Part shown: piece by piece, positions 47,035-57,890 of the stretch
How positions within the stretch are numbered: the stretch's first letter is position 1
Layout: each line of letters opens with the position of its first letter
The notes under the pieces: generated by a model
What the model saw: the letters and a program-made list of their open reading frames with translations, nothing else
What the model was told of the DNA's origin: nothing
Databases searched by the model: none
From: Euphorbia lathyris
Taxonomy: Eukaryota; Streptophyta; Magnoliopsida; Malpighiales; Euphorbiaceae
Reading direction: 5' to 3'
Assembly: GCF_963576675.1 (NCBI RefSeq)
Contig: NC_088913.1
Span: forward strand, 80,475,001-80,539,000
Length of the DNA: 64,000 nt
Translations under genes and position numbers: made by a program

Positions 47035-47084
47035 TGCCTAACCCATTCAATCTTCCCTCTCACTCTTTCATGTTTTTATCCCTT

Positions 47085-47480
47085 CTTAGCGGTGGCGAAT
47101 ACAAGATCATTCGGTCGGGGGGGGGGCAGATTTTACACGTGGTGTTTAAATTATTTTTTTGCTAAATTGGTGTCTAATGGAAAATATTCGGATTTAGAAA
47201 AGGCTTAATAGGTAAAAGAAAAAAAAAAGAAATTTAGGTTTAAGAAATGTCTGACAAGCCAAAAAAATTTTAAAATTTGGAGTTAGAAAGGACCTAACAT
47301 TTATAGAAGATCTAACAGGATTTGAGCCAATTTTTTTAGTGCTAATTCAACACCGATCTAAATTTTTTCAAAACAGGAACCGGAACACCACAATACCTCA
47401 AATTTTATGGAGACAAAGGACCCAAACTATTGGTGATCATATTGTTCCAACGACCGGCTCCGGTCCCCCTCGTGTGCCCG
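47085..47480. repeat. dispersed repeat, copy 2
   Basis: Shares phrases with 3871-4600 in the same order, including the G-run and GCAGATTTTACACGTGGTGT. Non-coding. Confidence 0.5.
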
Positions 47481-47782
47481 CCCCCTGCTTCTTAGTGCTC
47501 AAAGTTGTCCCTACGCGTAACTCATTCAGTCTTTCCTCTCAAGTCTTTCATGTTTTTATCCCTTCTTAGTGCTCAAAGTCGTCTTCTTCCTTATTTCTTT
47601 CTGTTATTTTTTTTCTAATTTTCTATTTTTTCATATTTAATTTTGGATCTACCCTTCTATTGTGCAGGGATGGGTTTATGGTTATTTAACATTAGAAAAC
47701 CCTAACTAATTCTTTTCTCTTGTTTCAGTTTCATGTGTAAAGAGAAGGCCGAGAACTTGAAGGTTGAGAATGTAAGGGGAAC

Positions 47783-48010
47783 GTGGATGGTGATCGGATC
47801 CACATCAAAAACTTTATTCACAAGAGGATTCAGGTAGATCTACATCAAAACTTTATTCACAAGATGGTTCAGGGCTTATCGATCTATTCTGATGTTGTGG
47901 TTGTTTCTAAACAGTTCTCGCTTTCATTGATTGAGAAGTCGAGGGATTGTTTGGCGGTTCGAGATGGTCAAAGGGATGATATTGAGACCGAGAAGCTTAT
48001 CGTACGTTGA
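47783..48010 (+). CDS. unrecognised 75-codon ORF
   Basis: It includes an imperfect internal repeat (HIKNFIHKRIQVD and HQNFIHKMVQG) and ends in VSKQFSLSLIEKSRDCLA, then VRDGQRDDIETEKLIVR. The local composition is protein-like. It lies upstream of the amidotransferase pseudogene in the same direction, but I do not recognise it as that gene's first exon. It may be an exon of another dead gene. Confidence 0.3.
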   Translation: MDGDRIHIKNFIHKRIQVDLHQNFIHKMVQGLSIYSDVVVVSKQFSLSLIEKSRDCLAVRDGQRDDIETEKLIVR

Positions 48011-48455
48011 GGCTGTGTTCTTAATTCTTAATTCTGTTTTTCTTTTGTTTATGTAATTCGATTTCTCGAATCACTGCTTAGTTTAACTGAATTATCTCGA
48101 ACTTTCCCTTTTAGTGGACTATTATACAATATAATTACTGAACTGAACTTTATTTTTGATCTTCAAAGAGAAACTTCAATCTGTGTGTGTACAATGGCCT
48201 TTGGCACATTAATGGTAATGGAATATGGGATAAAATATATGATTATGGCTGAGATTAATTGTAATGTAATATGCTTGTTTCTAATGTTCAGATTCAACTT
48301 GGGGAGTCAAGATATGAACTTGATCAAATGAGTTACTTAAGATGCTAAATAGCTCTATCCGCTCATATGTAGAATTCCATCAGATCGAATTTATACTAAC
48401 ATTGATATTAATTAAGTAAAAATCCGATCCACTGATTGTTTGTTGAAATTTTCAG

Positions 48456-49464
48456 GTGAATATCATGTTGATCTTATAGTCTGTTAGGACGCACTACTAG
48501 TAATCCTGCCTCGTGTTACCGGAGTGCATCTGTTACTGGAGAGTTTCGAACCGATGGTGTTCTTCTCTGTGAAGGAGAAGATATTGATCCATCATTATAC
48601 GAAGGTGAATCAACCGATCTTTCACAACATGAATTAGAAGAAATCAGGAGGGTTCACGCAAGCCATACAGGCATGGATAGAGAGAAAGATTCAATCGAAT
48701 TACGGCTGGCGAAACTTGGCCTAGAAAGGAATGTAATATACCTTATTTAGGGATATGCAGAGGAACACAGGTTTTGAATGTTGCCTGCGGAGGTAGTCTT
48801 TATTAGGATATAGAAAAGGAATTATATAAGGATTGTGATGATTCTGAAAGAGTTGAGCATATTGATTATGGAAGTAGTTGAGAATAGGTAGATTTGTGTT
48901 TTAAAAGTTATCATCATCATCAGCGTGAAAAGATAAGCTGAGAGATTCGTTCCTATGGTGTTTGCGGTTGATGGATTGATTGAAGGGTTTTATGATCCTG
49001 ATGCTTATGATCCTCAAGGGGGAAGTTTATAATGGGTTTACAATTCCATCCGGAGACATCCTGATAGTGAGGAATTTGATTATTCAGGATGACTAAGGGC
49101 TTACCAGGAATTTGTCAAGGCTATAAGAAGTAGGTGAATATCAGTAAGCAAGTTATGGTAAATAAAGAAGTGGAGAAGAAAAGAGAAGTTATAATTAGAA
49201 GCTTGTCGCTTGCAAGAAATGTGTATAGAAATGCACACAGGCCCATCCGAAGAAGAAAATAGGCTGAAGCAGATGGGAGCAACAGTGAGGTATGGAGTTT
49301 CCTACTTTCAGAAATTGAAGTTGAATGAGGAAAGGGATAAATTAGCAACAACTATGATGGCTAAAATGTCAGTACAACAGTTATCTGATCTATTGTCTTT
49401 CAACCATATGATGGCTAATACTTGCTCTCAAGTTTTGGACACAAAGCTTCATTTTCATTCTTAA
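48456..49464 (+). pseudogene. PuuD-like class I glutamine amidotransferase
   Basis: An intron-type acceptor TTTTCAG precedes EYHVDLIV at 48456. Across several frames one reads [36 protein letters not shown], the nucleophile elbow GICRGTQ (catalytic Cys), [16 protein letters not shown] and the QFHPE catalytic His-Glu motif. A C-terminal part at 49210-49464 reads EENRLKQMGATVRYGVSYFQ and MMAKMSVQQLSDLLSFNHMM. Frameshifts and stops separate these pieces, so no enzyme is made. Family members hydrolyse gamma-glutamyl compounds. The preserved splice site suggests DNA duplication, not retrocopying. Confidence 0.82.
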
Positions 49465-51360
49465 TATGTATATATAAATCTAGCTTCTCTTAGTTAATTC
49501 ATTTATGTTACTACTATTCTGTTTGCATCACACACTAGAGTACCATGTGAATTCATTTATATAAATCTAGTTTTCTGTTACTGCATTTCACCATGTGAAT
49601 TCCATATGATAGTCTGCTTTAGCGGATCAAATGCCTCCATTTGTGTTACTTTTTATCCAAAAATAGTTGCAGTAGGAGCACCTTAGCAGAGCCATCTCTT
49701 CTCAATCCGTGCAAAGCCAATAAAGAGGCAGAGCAATTGTCAAAAGCATCTGGATTACAATTCATGGAATGAGACAACATTTTGCTATGGTCCTAGAACT
49801 GTTCTTGTTTGGTTTACAATGTGTGCTCATACACCTATACAGTTCCGTAATAGCTGAATGGGATATTTGAGAATCTCTGCTTACCATTTTATTTAAGAGA
49901 CTCATATTTATCTTGTTATACAATTCCAGTAATAGGTGAATGGAATATATAATCTATCACTGTTGTGCAATATGCATTTTTTGAACATAGTAATATTTTT
50001 AAAAGGAAGTCAAGATTAATTCATGCTTTGTAGCTTTAATTTGAACTTTTTTATATTGCAGGGTGGAAAGAAAGATAGGTTGAAGGGGTGTTATTGGCCT
50101 TGAGGAAAGCACCAAGATGTAGAGATGGACTAGTTCGTCATACAAGAAATTAGAAACTGATCCAGAAATCTCAATGTGCAAACAATCAACATGAAATATG
50201 TATAGTTTTTTAGTTATTGAAATATTCTAAAAAAGTCTTTGTTCTTATATCGTGAATTTGTACCTTTCAATTATTATGTTTGTTGGATGTTTTGAATTTT
50301 TTTGGTTGATGAGGATGAGTTTTTGGAATCTCTTATCTTTTCAATTTTTTAGCAATCTATACATATAATATATAGAATTAGAAAATCAACAAATACCAAT
50401 TTATGGTAGGATTTTTCTTCCTAACTATTCGTGTCCTTAATATTATTCACGTTCTGCTTTAAAAAAAATAGGAAAAACTACGAAAAAAATGCATGTGTTT
50501 GCCCAATTTGCAGAGGCATGTGGTTTAAAAGTTTACAAATAAAGGTTTGTGATATGTTTTATTTACAAAACAAAATATTACAATTACACAGTTAAGTTCT
50601 AATTACAACAAAATATATTTTTATCTTAAAAAATTTTTATTCTTATATATCAGCAAAACACAACCAACTTCCGAAAAAAAAAACTTCATAAATCGAAACA
50701 ATAAATAATATGGTTGAATTTTACGTTTTAAACCACGCACCTCTATTTGTGAATAAGGCAAACCATGAGCATTTTTTTCATACTTTACCCAAAAAAATAT
50801 TATTCATTTTCAACTACAAATTTAAAGTTTATAGCTACATAACTGATTTTGGTATGTTACATTTTATTTAAAGCAATTAGTTTTCATTTTTGCTACAAAA
50901 TTAATTTCAAATCCGTAAATTCAAGTTTTAACTATGATTTTTTTTTTTTTTTGTAATCTTATGGCTGCTTATATTAACATTGTGTTACAAGTTAAATACT
51001 TGTGCCAGAAAGTTGAATTTTTCAACTACAAACACTGTTATAAATAACTAATGTAAAATTTATCTTAAAGTTTACATTTTGTAGCTAATTACATTAATGT
51101 TTAGCTACAACTTAAATATTTTCATTGCAATAAATAATATCATTATAGTTGTATTTTTTTTTTTTGTAGTTATATGCATCTGTTATTAGTTATTGTTAAC
51201 CTAAATTATGTAGCTAAACCTTTAGCTACGTCACTTCTAGCTACGACAACCTACGGAATATTTTATCATAGCTAAATCATTTTGTCACTGCACTTTTTCA
51301 CTTCAGCCACAAATTTACCCGTAGCTATAAATGATTTTTGTTTGCAAGACTGATAAATTT
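49465..51360. other. intergenic; possible MITE at 50474-50790
   Basis: 49465-50210 may contain 3' parts of the dead amidotransferase, but no motif is secure. 50474-50790 has inverted ends (GCATGTGTTTGCCCAATTTG against TGTGAATAAGGCAAACCATG). 50800-51345 is rich in GCTACAAA/TAGCTAC phrases. No gene. Confidence 0.35.
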
Positions 51361-52188
51361 TTTATTACTCCACAAAAATGATTTCCCAGAATAAATTAAG
51401 AAAAAGGAAATTATTGACCAAAAGGTTATTATAAACACGGGTACATCCATTCGCGTGAATGCTGTTTTGGTTTGAAGCGTGTACGATACAATATTTATGT
51501 TATCATGTGTTGAAATTTCACCAATTAATAGGTTGCCAGAATTAAAAGTTGAATGATTTTATTGAAATAAATTTAAGATGAGTGGTCATTTTGAGATACT
51601 CATTAAAGTTCTAATAACTTAATAGTAGTCTTTGTCGGACCAATTTTACGAAATTAATTTTCAAAACTTGTATATATAAGAAATTAACATTTTACCTTTA
51701 ATTTTTCGTACAAATTAACCACTAACATGTTTAACATTTATTTTTTCAACCAAATTATTTAGGATGTTTGTATTTTATAGATTGAAGATTTATAATTAAA
51801 ATATTTTACTTATTAACATTTCATATTTAATTTTTCATATAAACCAATTGACATGTTTAACATTTATTTTATCAATCAAACCATTTGTGATGTTTTGTAT
51901 CAATTGTAGCTCATGCATATTTATAGATTGAAGATTTATAATTAAAATATTTTAAAATTTCACATTTAATTTTCATGCAAAGCATTTGGGGTGTTTAACA
52001 TTTATTTTCTCAATCAAACCATTTGGAATGTTTTGTATCAAATGTTGCTCATTCATGATTAAAGATTGAGGATTTGGAATAAAAATACTTTATTTTACTT
52101 ATTAACATTTCAGATTTAATTTTAAATGCAAATCATTTGGAATGTTTAACATTTATTTTTTTTCCAAACTAACTTACTTGAAGATTTC
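51361..52188 (+). other. upstream region of the intact PME
   Basis: 51370-51610 matches 30650-30880 and 54010-54290. 51605-52160 matches 12890-13375, with TTTGTATCAA-type phrases repeated three or four times (CAAACCATTTGGAATGTTT). It is a repeated promoter-side unit of the PME cluster. Confidence 0.6.
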
Positions 52189-52198
52189 CTATATATAT
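52189..52198 (+). promoter_or_regulatory. TATA box of the intact PME
   Basis: CTATATATAT about 77 bases upstream of the ATG. Confidence 0.6.
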
Positions 52199-52274
52199 GT
52201 GTCATATACAAATGTAAGTTCTAAGAAATTTTCATACACATACACATCTATAACAACTTATCTTTGTAATTCTT

Positions 52275-53336
52275 ATGGAATTATTTCTTCAAAACACACT
52301 TTGCATTAGAATGACTACATTTCTATTTTTTCTTGCTATTTTTTCTTTTCACTTAGGTTGTTCTATCCCTTTCCTTAATCCCGACATCATTGTAAGCAAG
52401 GACATCAATCTAGGCAACTACACCAGAATAAGCGACGCCATCGAAGCTGCCCCATCAAATGCCATACATCGTTTTGTTATATACATTAAGGAAGGTAAAT
52501 ATAACGAAAATATAGTTGTTCGAAAAGAAAAAGAAAATATTACGATTGTGGGTGATGGAAAGAATCGTACTATAATCTTTGGAAATTTCAGTCAAAAAGT
52601 AAACAAGACTATTCAGCAATCAGCTACTCTAAGAATTGATGGTAGTGGCTTTTTAGCAATTAATCTCACTGTGAGAAATATTGCAGGATCGGAAAATGAG
52701 CAAGCTGTAGCAATTCATTCAAATTCACCATATTCTGCATTTTATCATGTTAGTATTGAAGGGTATCAAGACACGTTGTATATCCACGCTGGTCCTCAAT
52801 TTTTTCGTGAATGTGATATTTATGGAACAATAGATTTTATCTTTGGAGAAGGCCCTGCTACTTTTCAAAATTGTCAAATATTAGCTAGACAGGGTCTAGG
52901 AGAAAAGGAAAATGCTATAACGGCAAATGGTTGCATAGATGAGGGAACTAAGAATAAGCCATGCGGCTTTGCTTTCCATCAGTGTAACATAGATGGTGAT
53001 AAAGATTTATTACGGTCAAAATCACCAAGTCCGACTTATTTGGGGCGATCATGGAAAAACAAATCTACTGTTGTCTTTATGGAATCTTCAATGACAGGAG
53101 TTATAAATTCAAAAGGTTGGTTGAAGTGGGATAAACACAATTTTGAAGACACGGTATTTTATGGAGAATATAAGAATTCAGGGAAAGGAGCAGTTCTTCA
53201 AAATCGAGTGAAATGGTCTGGAGTAAATTCTGTTATGAAAAAAAAGAGTGCGGAAAAATATACTGTGTCAAAATTTCTAAAGGGTGAAGAATGGCTGCCA
53301 AATCTTGATGTTCCATTTATTCCAGGATTGTTTTAA
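52275..53336 (+). CDS. pectinesterase (pectin methylesterase), secreted
   Basis: It removes methyl esters from homogalacturonan in the cell wall. 353 codons, no intron. A hydrophobic signal sequence spans residues 13-30 (MTTFLFFLAIFSFHLGCS). Initiation at the second Met (52311) would give a more usual signal peptide. The mature enzyme begins near DIIVSKD. Family motifs in order: GKYNE (74-78), QAVA with Gln143, GYQDTLY with Gln165-Asp166, DFIFG with Asp187, and LGRSW with Arg258 and Trp260. All catalytic positions are kept; the usual Pro of LGRPW is Ser. The C-terminal WLPNLDVPFIPGLF matches the family end. There is no N-terminal inhibitor-like pro-domain, so it is a pro-less form. Being intronless is unusual for that group. 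Five relics elsewhere in the window are its paralogues. TATA and poly(A) signals support a working gene. Confidence 0.95.
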   Translation: MELFLQNTLCIRMTTFLFFLAIFSFHLGCSIPFLNPDIIVSKDINLGNYTRISDAIEAAPSNAIHRFVIYIKEGKYNENIVVRKEKENITIVGDGKNRTIIFGNFSQKVNKTIQQSATLRIDGSGFLAINLTVRNIAGSENEQAVAIHSNSPYSAFYHVSIEGYQDTLYIHAGPQFFRECDIYGTIDFIFGEGPATFQNCQILARQGLGEKENAITANGCIDEGTKNKPCGFAFHQCNIDGDKDLLRSKSPSPTYLGRSWKNKSTVVFMESSMTGVINSKGWLKWDKHNFEDTVFYGEYKNSGKGAVLQNRVKWSGVNSVMKKKSAEKYTVSKFLKGEEWLPNLDVPFIPGLF

Positions 53337-53392
53337 TTATATATTTAAATATATGCTTTATAAAAGTATTGTAATAACTAATTATTATTATA

Positions 53393-53398
53393 AATAAA
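53393..53398 (+). terminator. poly(A) signal of the PME
   Basis: AATAAA about 57 bases after the stop codon. Confidence 0.5.
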
Positions 53399-53660
53399 AG
53401 TTAATATTATATATTTAATAGTATGCTTTTTGTGAATAGATAGTAATGTAAAAAGAGGAAGGTTGATATATATTGTTTGGCACTAGTAGTTGCTATAGTA
53501 AGTAAGGAATAAAACTTCCTAATTTTTTAGTCTCCAAATTCAACCTTCCAAAGGATAAAACTTCCCATCACATTTATTACTTCATACAAAGATTTACCTC
53601 CCTTTTTTTTTTTTTAATTATCATTAGAACAATTAGCTAGCAATGTAGGAATTGCATCTA

Positions 53661-53702
53661 CTGTAACGTAACGTCGCGTAATTTAAAATAACATTACGTA
53701 AC
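53661..53702. repeat. TAACG pentamer array 5 (short)
   Basis: About 42 bases of decayed units (TAACGTAACGTCGCGTAATT), directly before R1 copy C. Its sequence is nearly that of the end of array 3. Confidence 0.85.
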
Positions 53703-53960
53703 AAAATCAGTTTGAACTGTCTTTGTTAGCGATTAATTTCAAAGTACTTATTTATCAATTTTTAAACCACCTAATTTGAAAATGGCTAAAAAAGAAATAA
53801 TTTATTTTTGTAATTTCCCCTTTATTATAAGTATAAAGTTCTTTTTAAAGAATATTTGAAATATAAAGTTTAATGTATTTTGATGATTGAGAGGAAAAGG
53901 TATCGAATAAGTAAAATGGGCTGGTGTGGTATTTGATGGAATAAGTCGAAGAACAAAAAA
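53703..53960. repeat. dispersed repeat R1, copy C
   Basis: Near-identical to copy A. It lacks the part equivalent to about 40808-41003, so AATAAGTAAAAT joins straight to GGGCTGGTGTGGTATTTG. Confidence 0.85.
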
Positions 53961-53969
53961 ATTAAAAAT

Positions 53970-54296
53970 ATATTGTCTATTGTACGAGTTAGACAAAAAA
54001 AATTCAAATTTTTTTACGTAATTTATTTCCCTAGAATAAATTAAAAAAAAACAAATTATTAAACCAAAAGGTTATTATAATCAATTGTACACCATTTCGC
54101 ATGAATGCCGTTTTGGTTTCAAGCGTGTACAATACAATTTCAATTTTACCATGTGTTGATATTTCACCAATTAAAATGGCGGTTAGAACTAAAAGTTGAT
54201 TGATTTTTTACTGAGACAAATTTAAGATGAGTGATCATTTGAAACAAACCCTTAAAGTTCAGTAACCAATGGTCCACCTATCTAATAATACTAAAG
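53970..54296. repeat. PME-unit flank duplicate
   Basis: Matches 30570-30890 (TTGTACGAGTT-GACAAAAAA, ATGCCGTTTTGGTTTCAAGC). Non-coding. Confidence 0.75.
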
Positions 54297-54484
54297 GGGT
54301 GTTTGGTTGCTTATTTTCATGCTCCATTTTGTCTTCATTTCAAAATGGAGAGTTTTAGGTGTTTGGTTAGTGACCTTCTATTTGCCTTTTAAATCTGAAA
54401 AACAGCATTAGGTGTTTGGTTAGTGATCTCCCGTTTGCTTTTTACACTCGAAAAGGTGTTTGGTTAGTGACCTCCTGTTTGCCA
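54297..54484. repeat. GTGTTTGGTTAGTGA repeat
   Basis: Four copies of GTGTTTGGTT(AGTGA) at 54299, 54359, 54413 and 54455, with spacing shrinking from 60 to 42 bases. Confidence 0.8.
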
Positions 54485-54500
54485 TAATGAATATTTATTT

Positions 54501-54893
54501 GGGTTAATTTCAAATAAAACATCATGTTTTCACATTTCTTTTGTAGAGCGGTACATGTGGTTGGCTAAATTTTTATTTTGCCAAGCCAATAACGATCTCA
54601 AAATAAAAAAATTCAAGAATTAAAGTTGTTTAGTATCATATTTACCATGGAACCTTTTTTTACTTCTTTTAAAATCATTATTTTTGAAGTTTTTTCTCTC
54701 GTAAAAACAACATCTAAATAACCTCAAACCTAAAAAGTTGAAGAATTAAAGTTGATTAAATTATCATTTAATTCTTGAAATTTTTCATTTTGAGGTCGTT
54801 ATCGGCAAAATTTAGAAAAATGAACTTTTTTCCAACCACATTTACCCATTTGAAAAATATGTAAAACCACATGATTTTATTTGAAATTAACCC
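54501..54893. mobile_element. MULE-like MITE, 9-bp TSD
   Basis: The terminal repeats begin GGGTTAATTTCAAATAAAAC. The perfect 9-base TSD TATTTATTT lies at 54492-54500 and 54894-54902. Half of a sister copy remains near 31230-31360 with the same right flank. Confidence 0.88.
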
Positions 54894-54902
54894 TATTTAT
54901 TT

Positions 54903-55858
54903 TATGAGTCATATTACACCTAATGTATGAAAAAGTTGTTGTCATTCTTTTTTTTTCATACTCAATTGGAGATCTCAAATTTTCATATATATATATGTGG
55001 GTTCACTTTTAACGGGTATTACCCATCCATGGGTACCTAGAAAAATGTGTGTAGAGATTTTTTTAAAGAATGCAATTTATTATCGAATTATAATGAAAAA
55101 TATGAATAGAAAAATATGAATCTTGAAAGTTAGTGTCTTTTGGAAAAAAGTAATTTGAATTAATTTTATTTCACGTGACACATTAACTAATATAAAATTA
55201 ATTATGTATAATCAATTAGTTATTAATATCTTTAATTTAATTATTTATGTGAAATTATAGAACAAAAAATATAATTTTAGACCTTAAAATATAAACACTA
55301 AATTCTAAATTATAAGAAATAAACTCTAAATATGCGACGTGTCATCAAATTTTCAATATATGATGTGTCATCAAACCATTGGTCTGATGTACCACGTCAT
55401 CTATACATCAAACATACTAAAATTTCTCATTTAGTGATAATGGAAAATACTGCTAGAGAAAAAGGAAAAAAAAATTCTTGTGTTTCATCATTACATCCAT
55501 CTATCCGGCTAGTACTTTGATGACATGTAACACATAAACCAATAAAAAAATTAACATCAGCAACTAATTGATTAAATACTTTTTTAGGAAATTATTTACA
55601 TAAAATTCTAGACCACAAAATATAAATTCTAAACCTTGGATTTCAAAATCTATCTGCAATTGGTGTTATCAGCTCAGTCAGTTATCCCAAACTAAAGAGA
55701 CCGAGCCACGTAAAGAGTATCTGGCTGGTGCTTGTACCTCTTCCTATTCCAGAGTCACTCCTAAAATATAAACCCAAAATTATAAAATATGTCATTTGTC
55801 ATCAAATCAATGGCTCGACATACCATAACATACATGCGTCATATAATAAAATTTGTGA
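54903..55858. other. intergenic
   Basis: AT-rich. Paired phrases such as ATGTGTCATCAAA and CATCTATACATCAAA suggest decayed repeats. No gene is supported. Confidence 0.35.
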
Positions 55859-55867
55859 TTTTAATGA

Positions 55868-56840
55868 GGCTTAATAGGCATCCAGCCCCTTAAACTTGTA
55901 ACTTTTTTTCACCTGGCCCCCTCAACTTAGGGGACAACCTCTCAACCCCCTTAACTCTCCAAAAACATCACATACAACCCCTTAAACTTGTAACTTTTTT
56001 TCACTTGACCCCCTCAACTTAGGAGACAACCTCTCAACCCCCTTAACTCTCCAAAAATATCACATACAACCCCTTACACCCCTATATCCGATCAAAATAT
56101 TGACCCATGTAGAAAACGCGCTTGACTGTTGACCACACCAATGCCACATGTCATTTGGACATCCAGATACTTGGACATCCGTAGAGTCTTCTTCCTTGAT
56201 TTGCAGGTTTCCACGAAACCTTAAGTACAACATATTCACCACAAAAACATGATTCATGAGTATCCACCATGAAATCAGTTTCAAGACAACATAAACCCTA
56301 ACCTAATTGACAAAAAAAAGGAATTATCTCAGAAGAAGAAAGAGGCAAACCAGAAGAAGAAGAAGGAGAAGAATAAAAAGAATGTAGAGGAGGAATAAAG
56401 GAGATGAAGGAGATGATACTTACTATTGAACTTGAATCGGAGACCGATTGAAGACAGAAAAGAGGTGAATTAAAGGAATCGAAAAAGATGAAGGAAGGAT
56501 TTCTGAGGAGAAGAACGTTAGGGATTTAAGAAGAAAGGAGATTTTTTTACCGTTTAAGTTTCTAAAGCCAACCTTCACGCGCTTTCTAATGTGTGCAATC
56601 CTACTTATTCCATGTCAGAGCCACGTAGGCGTTAAGGGGCTATATGTGATGTTTTTAGAGAGTTAAAGGGGTTGAGAGGTTGTCCCCTAAGTTGAGGGGG
56701 TCAGGTGAAAAAAGTTACAAGTTTAAGGGGTTGTATGTGATGTTTTTGGAGAGTTAAGGGGGTTGAGAGGTTGTCCCCTAAGTTGAGGGGGCTAGGTGAA
56801 AAAAAGTTACAAGTTTAGGGGGCTGGATACCTATTAAGCC
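55868..56840. mobile_element. large MULE-like MITE with unusual interior
   Basis: Termini GGCTTAATAGG and CCTATTAAGCC with a perfect 9-base TSD TTTTAATGA at 55859-55867 and 56841-56849. Each terminal repeat of about 190 bases contains a tandem duplication. The central 56150-56570 is not shared with the sister element at 21921 and has a purine-rich AGAAGAAG stretch. It may be captured host sequence, but I cannot name a source. Confidence 0.85.
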
Positions 56841-57193
56841 TTTTAATGATGATGAAAATATTACTCAAAAAATTCCTTGTTTTAAGATGTCATCTATGCG
56901 TCGGGCTAATAATTTGATGACAGATAGGACGTCAACCAATTAAAAAATTAACATGTGCAATTAATGAGTTAAATATTAATATTATCCGAATAATACGAGG
57001 ATCCATGTTTCCTCATCCTAAACCAACTATGATGTTTGAAGTAAGGAAGACCGTTAGATTAAACTACACAAGGTTCATGAATAAACATCTCTAAAGACAC
57101 ATTTATCAATGAGACATTCTATGCATCATCTTCAGATCAGAATCCTTCACTCACGCCTAAGATTAAGGAGTCCCAAGGAAACACAATTATCAA

Positions 57194-57401
57194 AGGTAAC
57201 GTAACATAACATAATGTAATGTAATATAGCGTAATGTAATATAACAAAACATAACGTAACGAAACTTAATGTAACTTAGTGTAAGATAACTTAACGTAAG
57301 TTAATGTAAATTAATTTAACGTCACCTAACAAAATATAACTTAGCATAATGTAACGTATAATGTAATATGACATAACGTAACGTAACGTAACGTAACGTA
57401 A
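57194..57401. repeat. TAACG pentamer array 6
   Basis: Mostly decayed units. The last five units (from about 57374) are clean and run into LINE-derived unit 1. Confidence 0.93.
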
Positions 57402-57720
57402 TATGCTTTTGCTCTTTTGTTGCTTGAATCTTTTGTTTTCTCGTTGATGATCAAGTATGAGAGAGAGCTTTTTCTTGGGCTTTTATAGTAATGCTTTGAG
57501 GCTGAAGCTTTCGAAATTTAAAAGGTCTATTGGAGATAAAAATGACTTTTATCGCTTTCATCTTCTGACTTCTAATTCATACGTTTACCATTATGGATGA
57601 CCATGCCTCTATCTCTTTGAGCCACGCACACTCCTGACTTATACTTGGAGGAGACTAGTGGTTTAAGCATTCATGGCAAACAGTAAAAGTTGTTAGCGAG
57701 GACAAGGCTTTTGTCACCTG
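57402..57720 (+). repeat. LINE-derived unit 1
   Basis: About 320 bases beginning ATATGCTTTTGCTCTTTTG and ending AAGGCTTTTGTCACCTG. It is repeated as unit 2 after array 7. The end corresponds to LINE codons around KSC-RGQGFCHL. Confidence 0.9.
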
Positions 57721-57890
57721 TAACGTAACGTAACGTAACGTAACGTAACGTAACGTAACGTAACGTAACGTAACGTAACGTAACGTAACGTAACGTAACG
57801 TAACGTAACGTAACGTAACGTAACGTAACGTAACGTAACGTAACGTAACGTAACGTAACGTAACGTAACGTAACGTAACGTAACGTAACG
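57721..57890. repeat. TAACG pentamer array 7 (34 perfect units)
   Basis: 170 bases made of 34 uninterrupted TAACG units with no variant. It lies between two copies of the LINE-derived unit. Minus-strand open frames are repeat artefacts. Confidence 0.98.
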
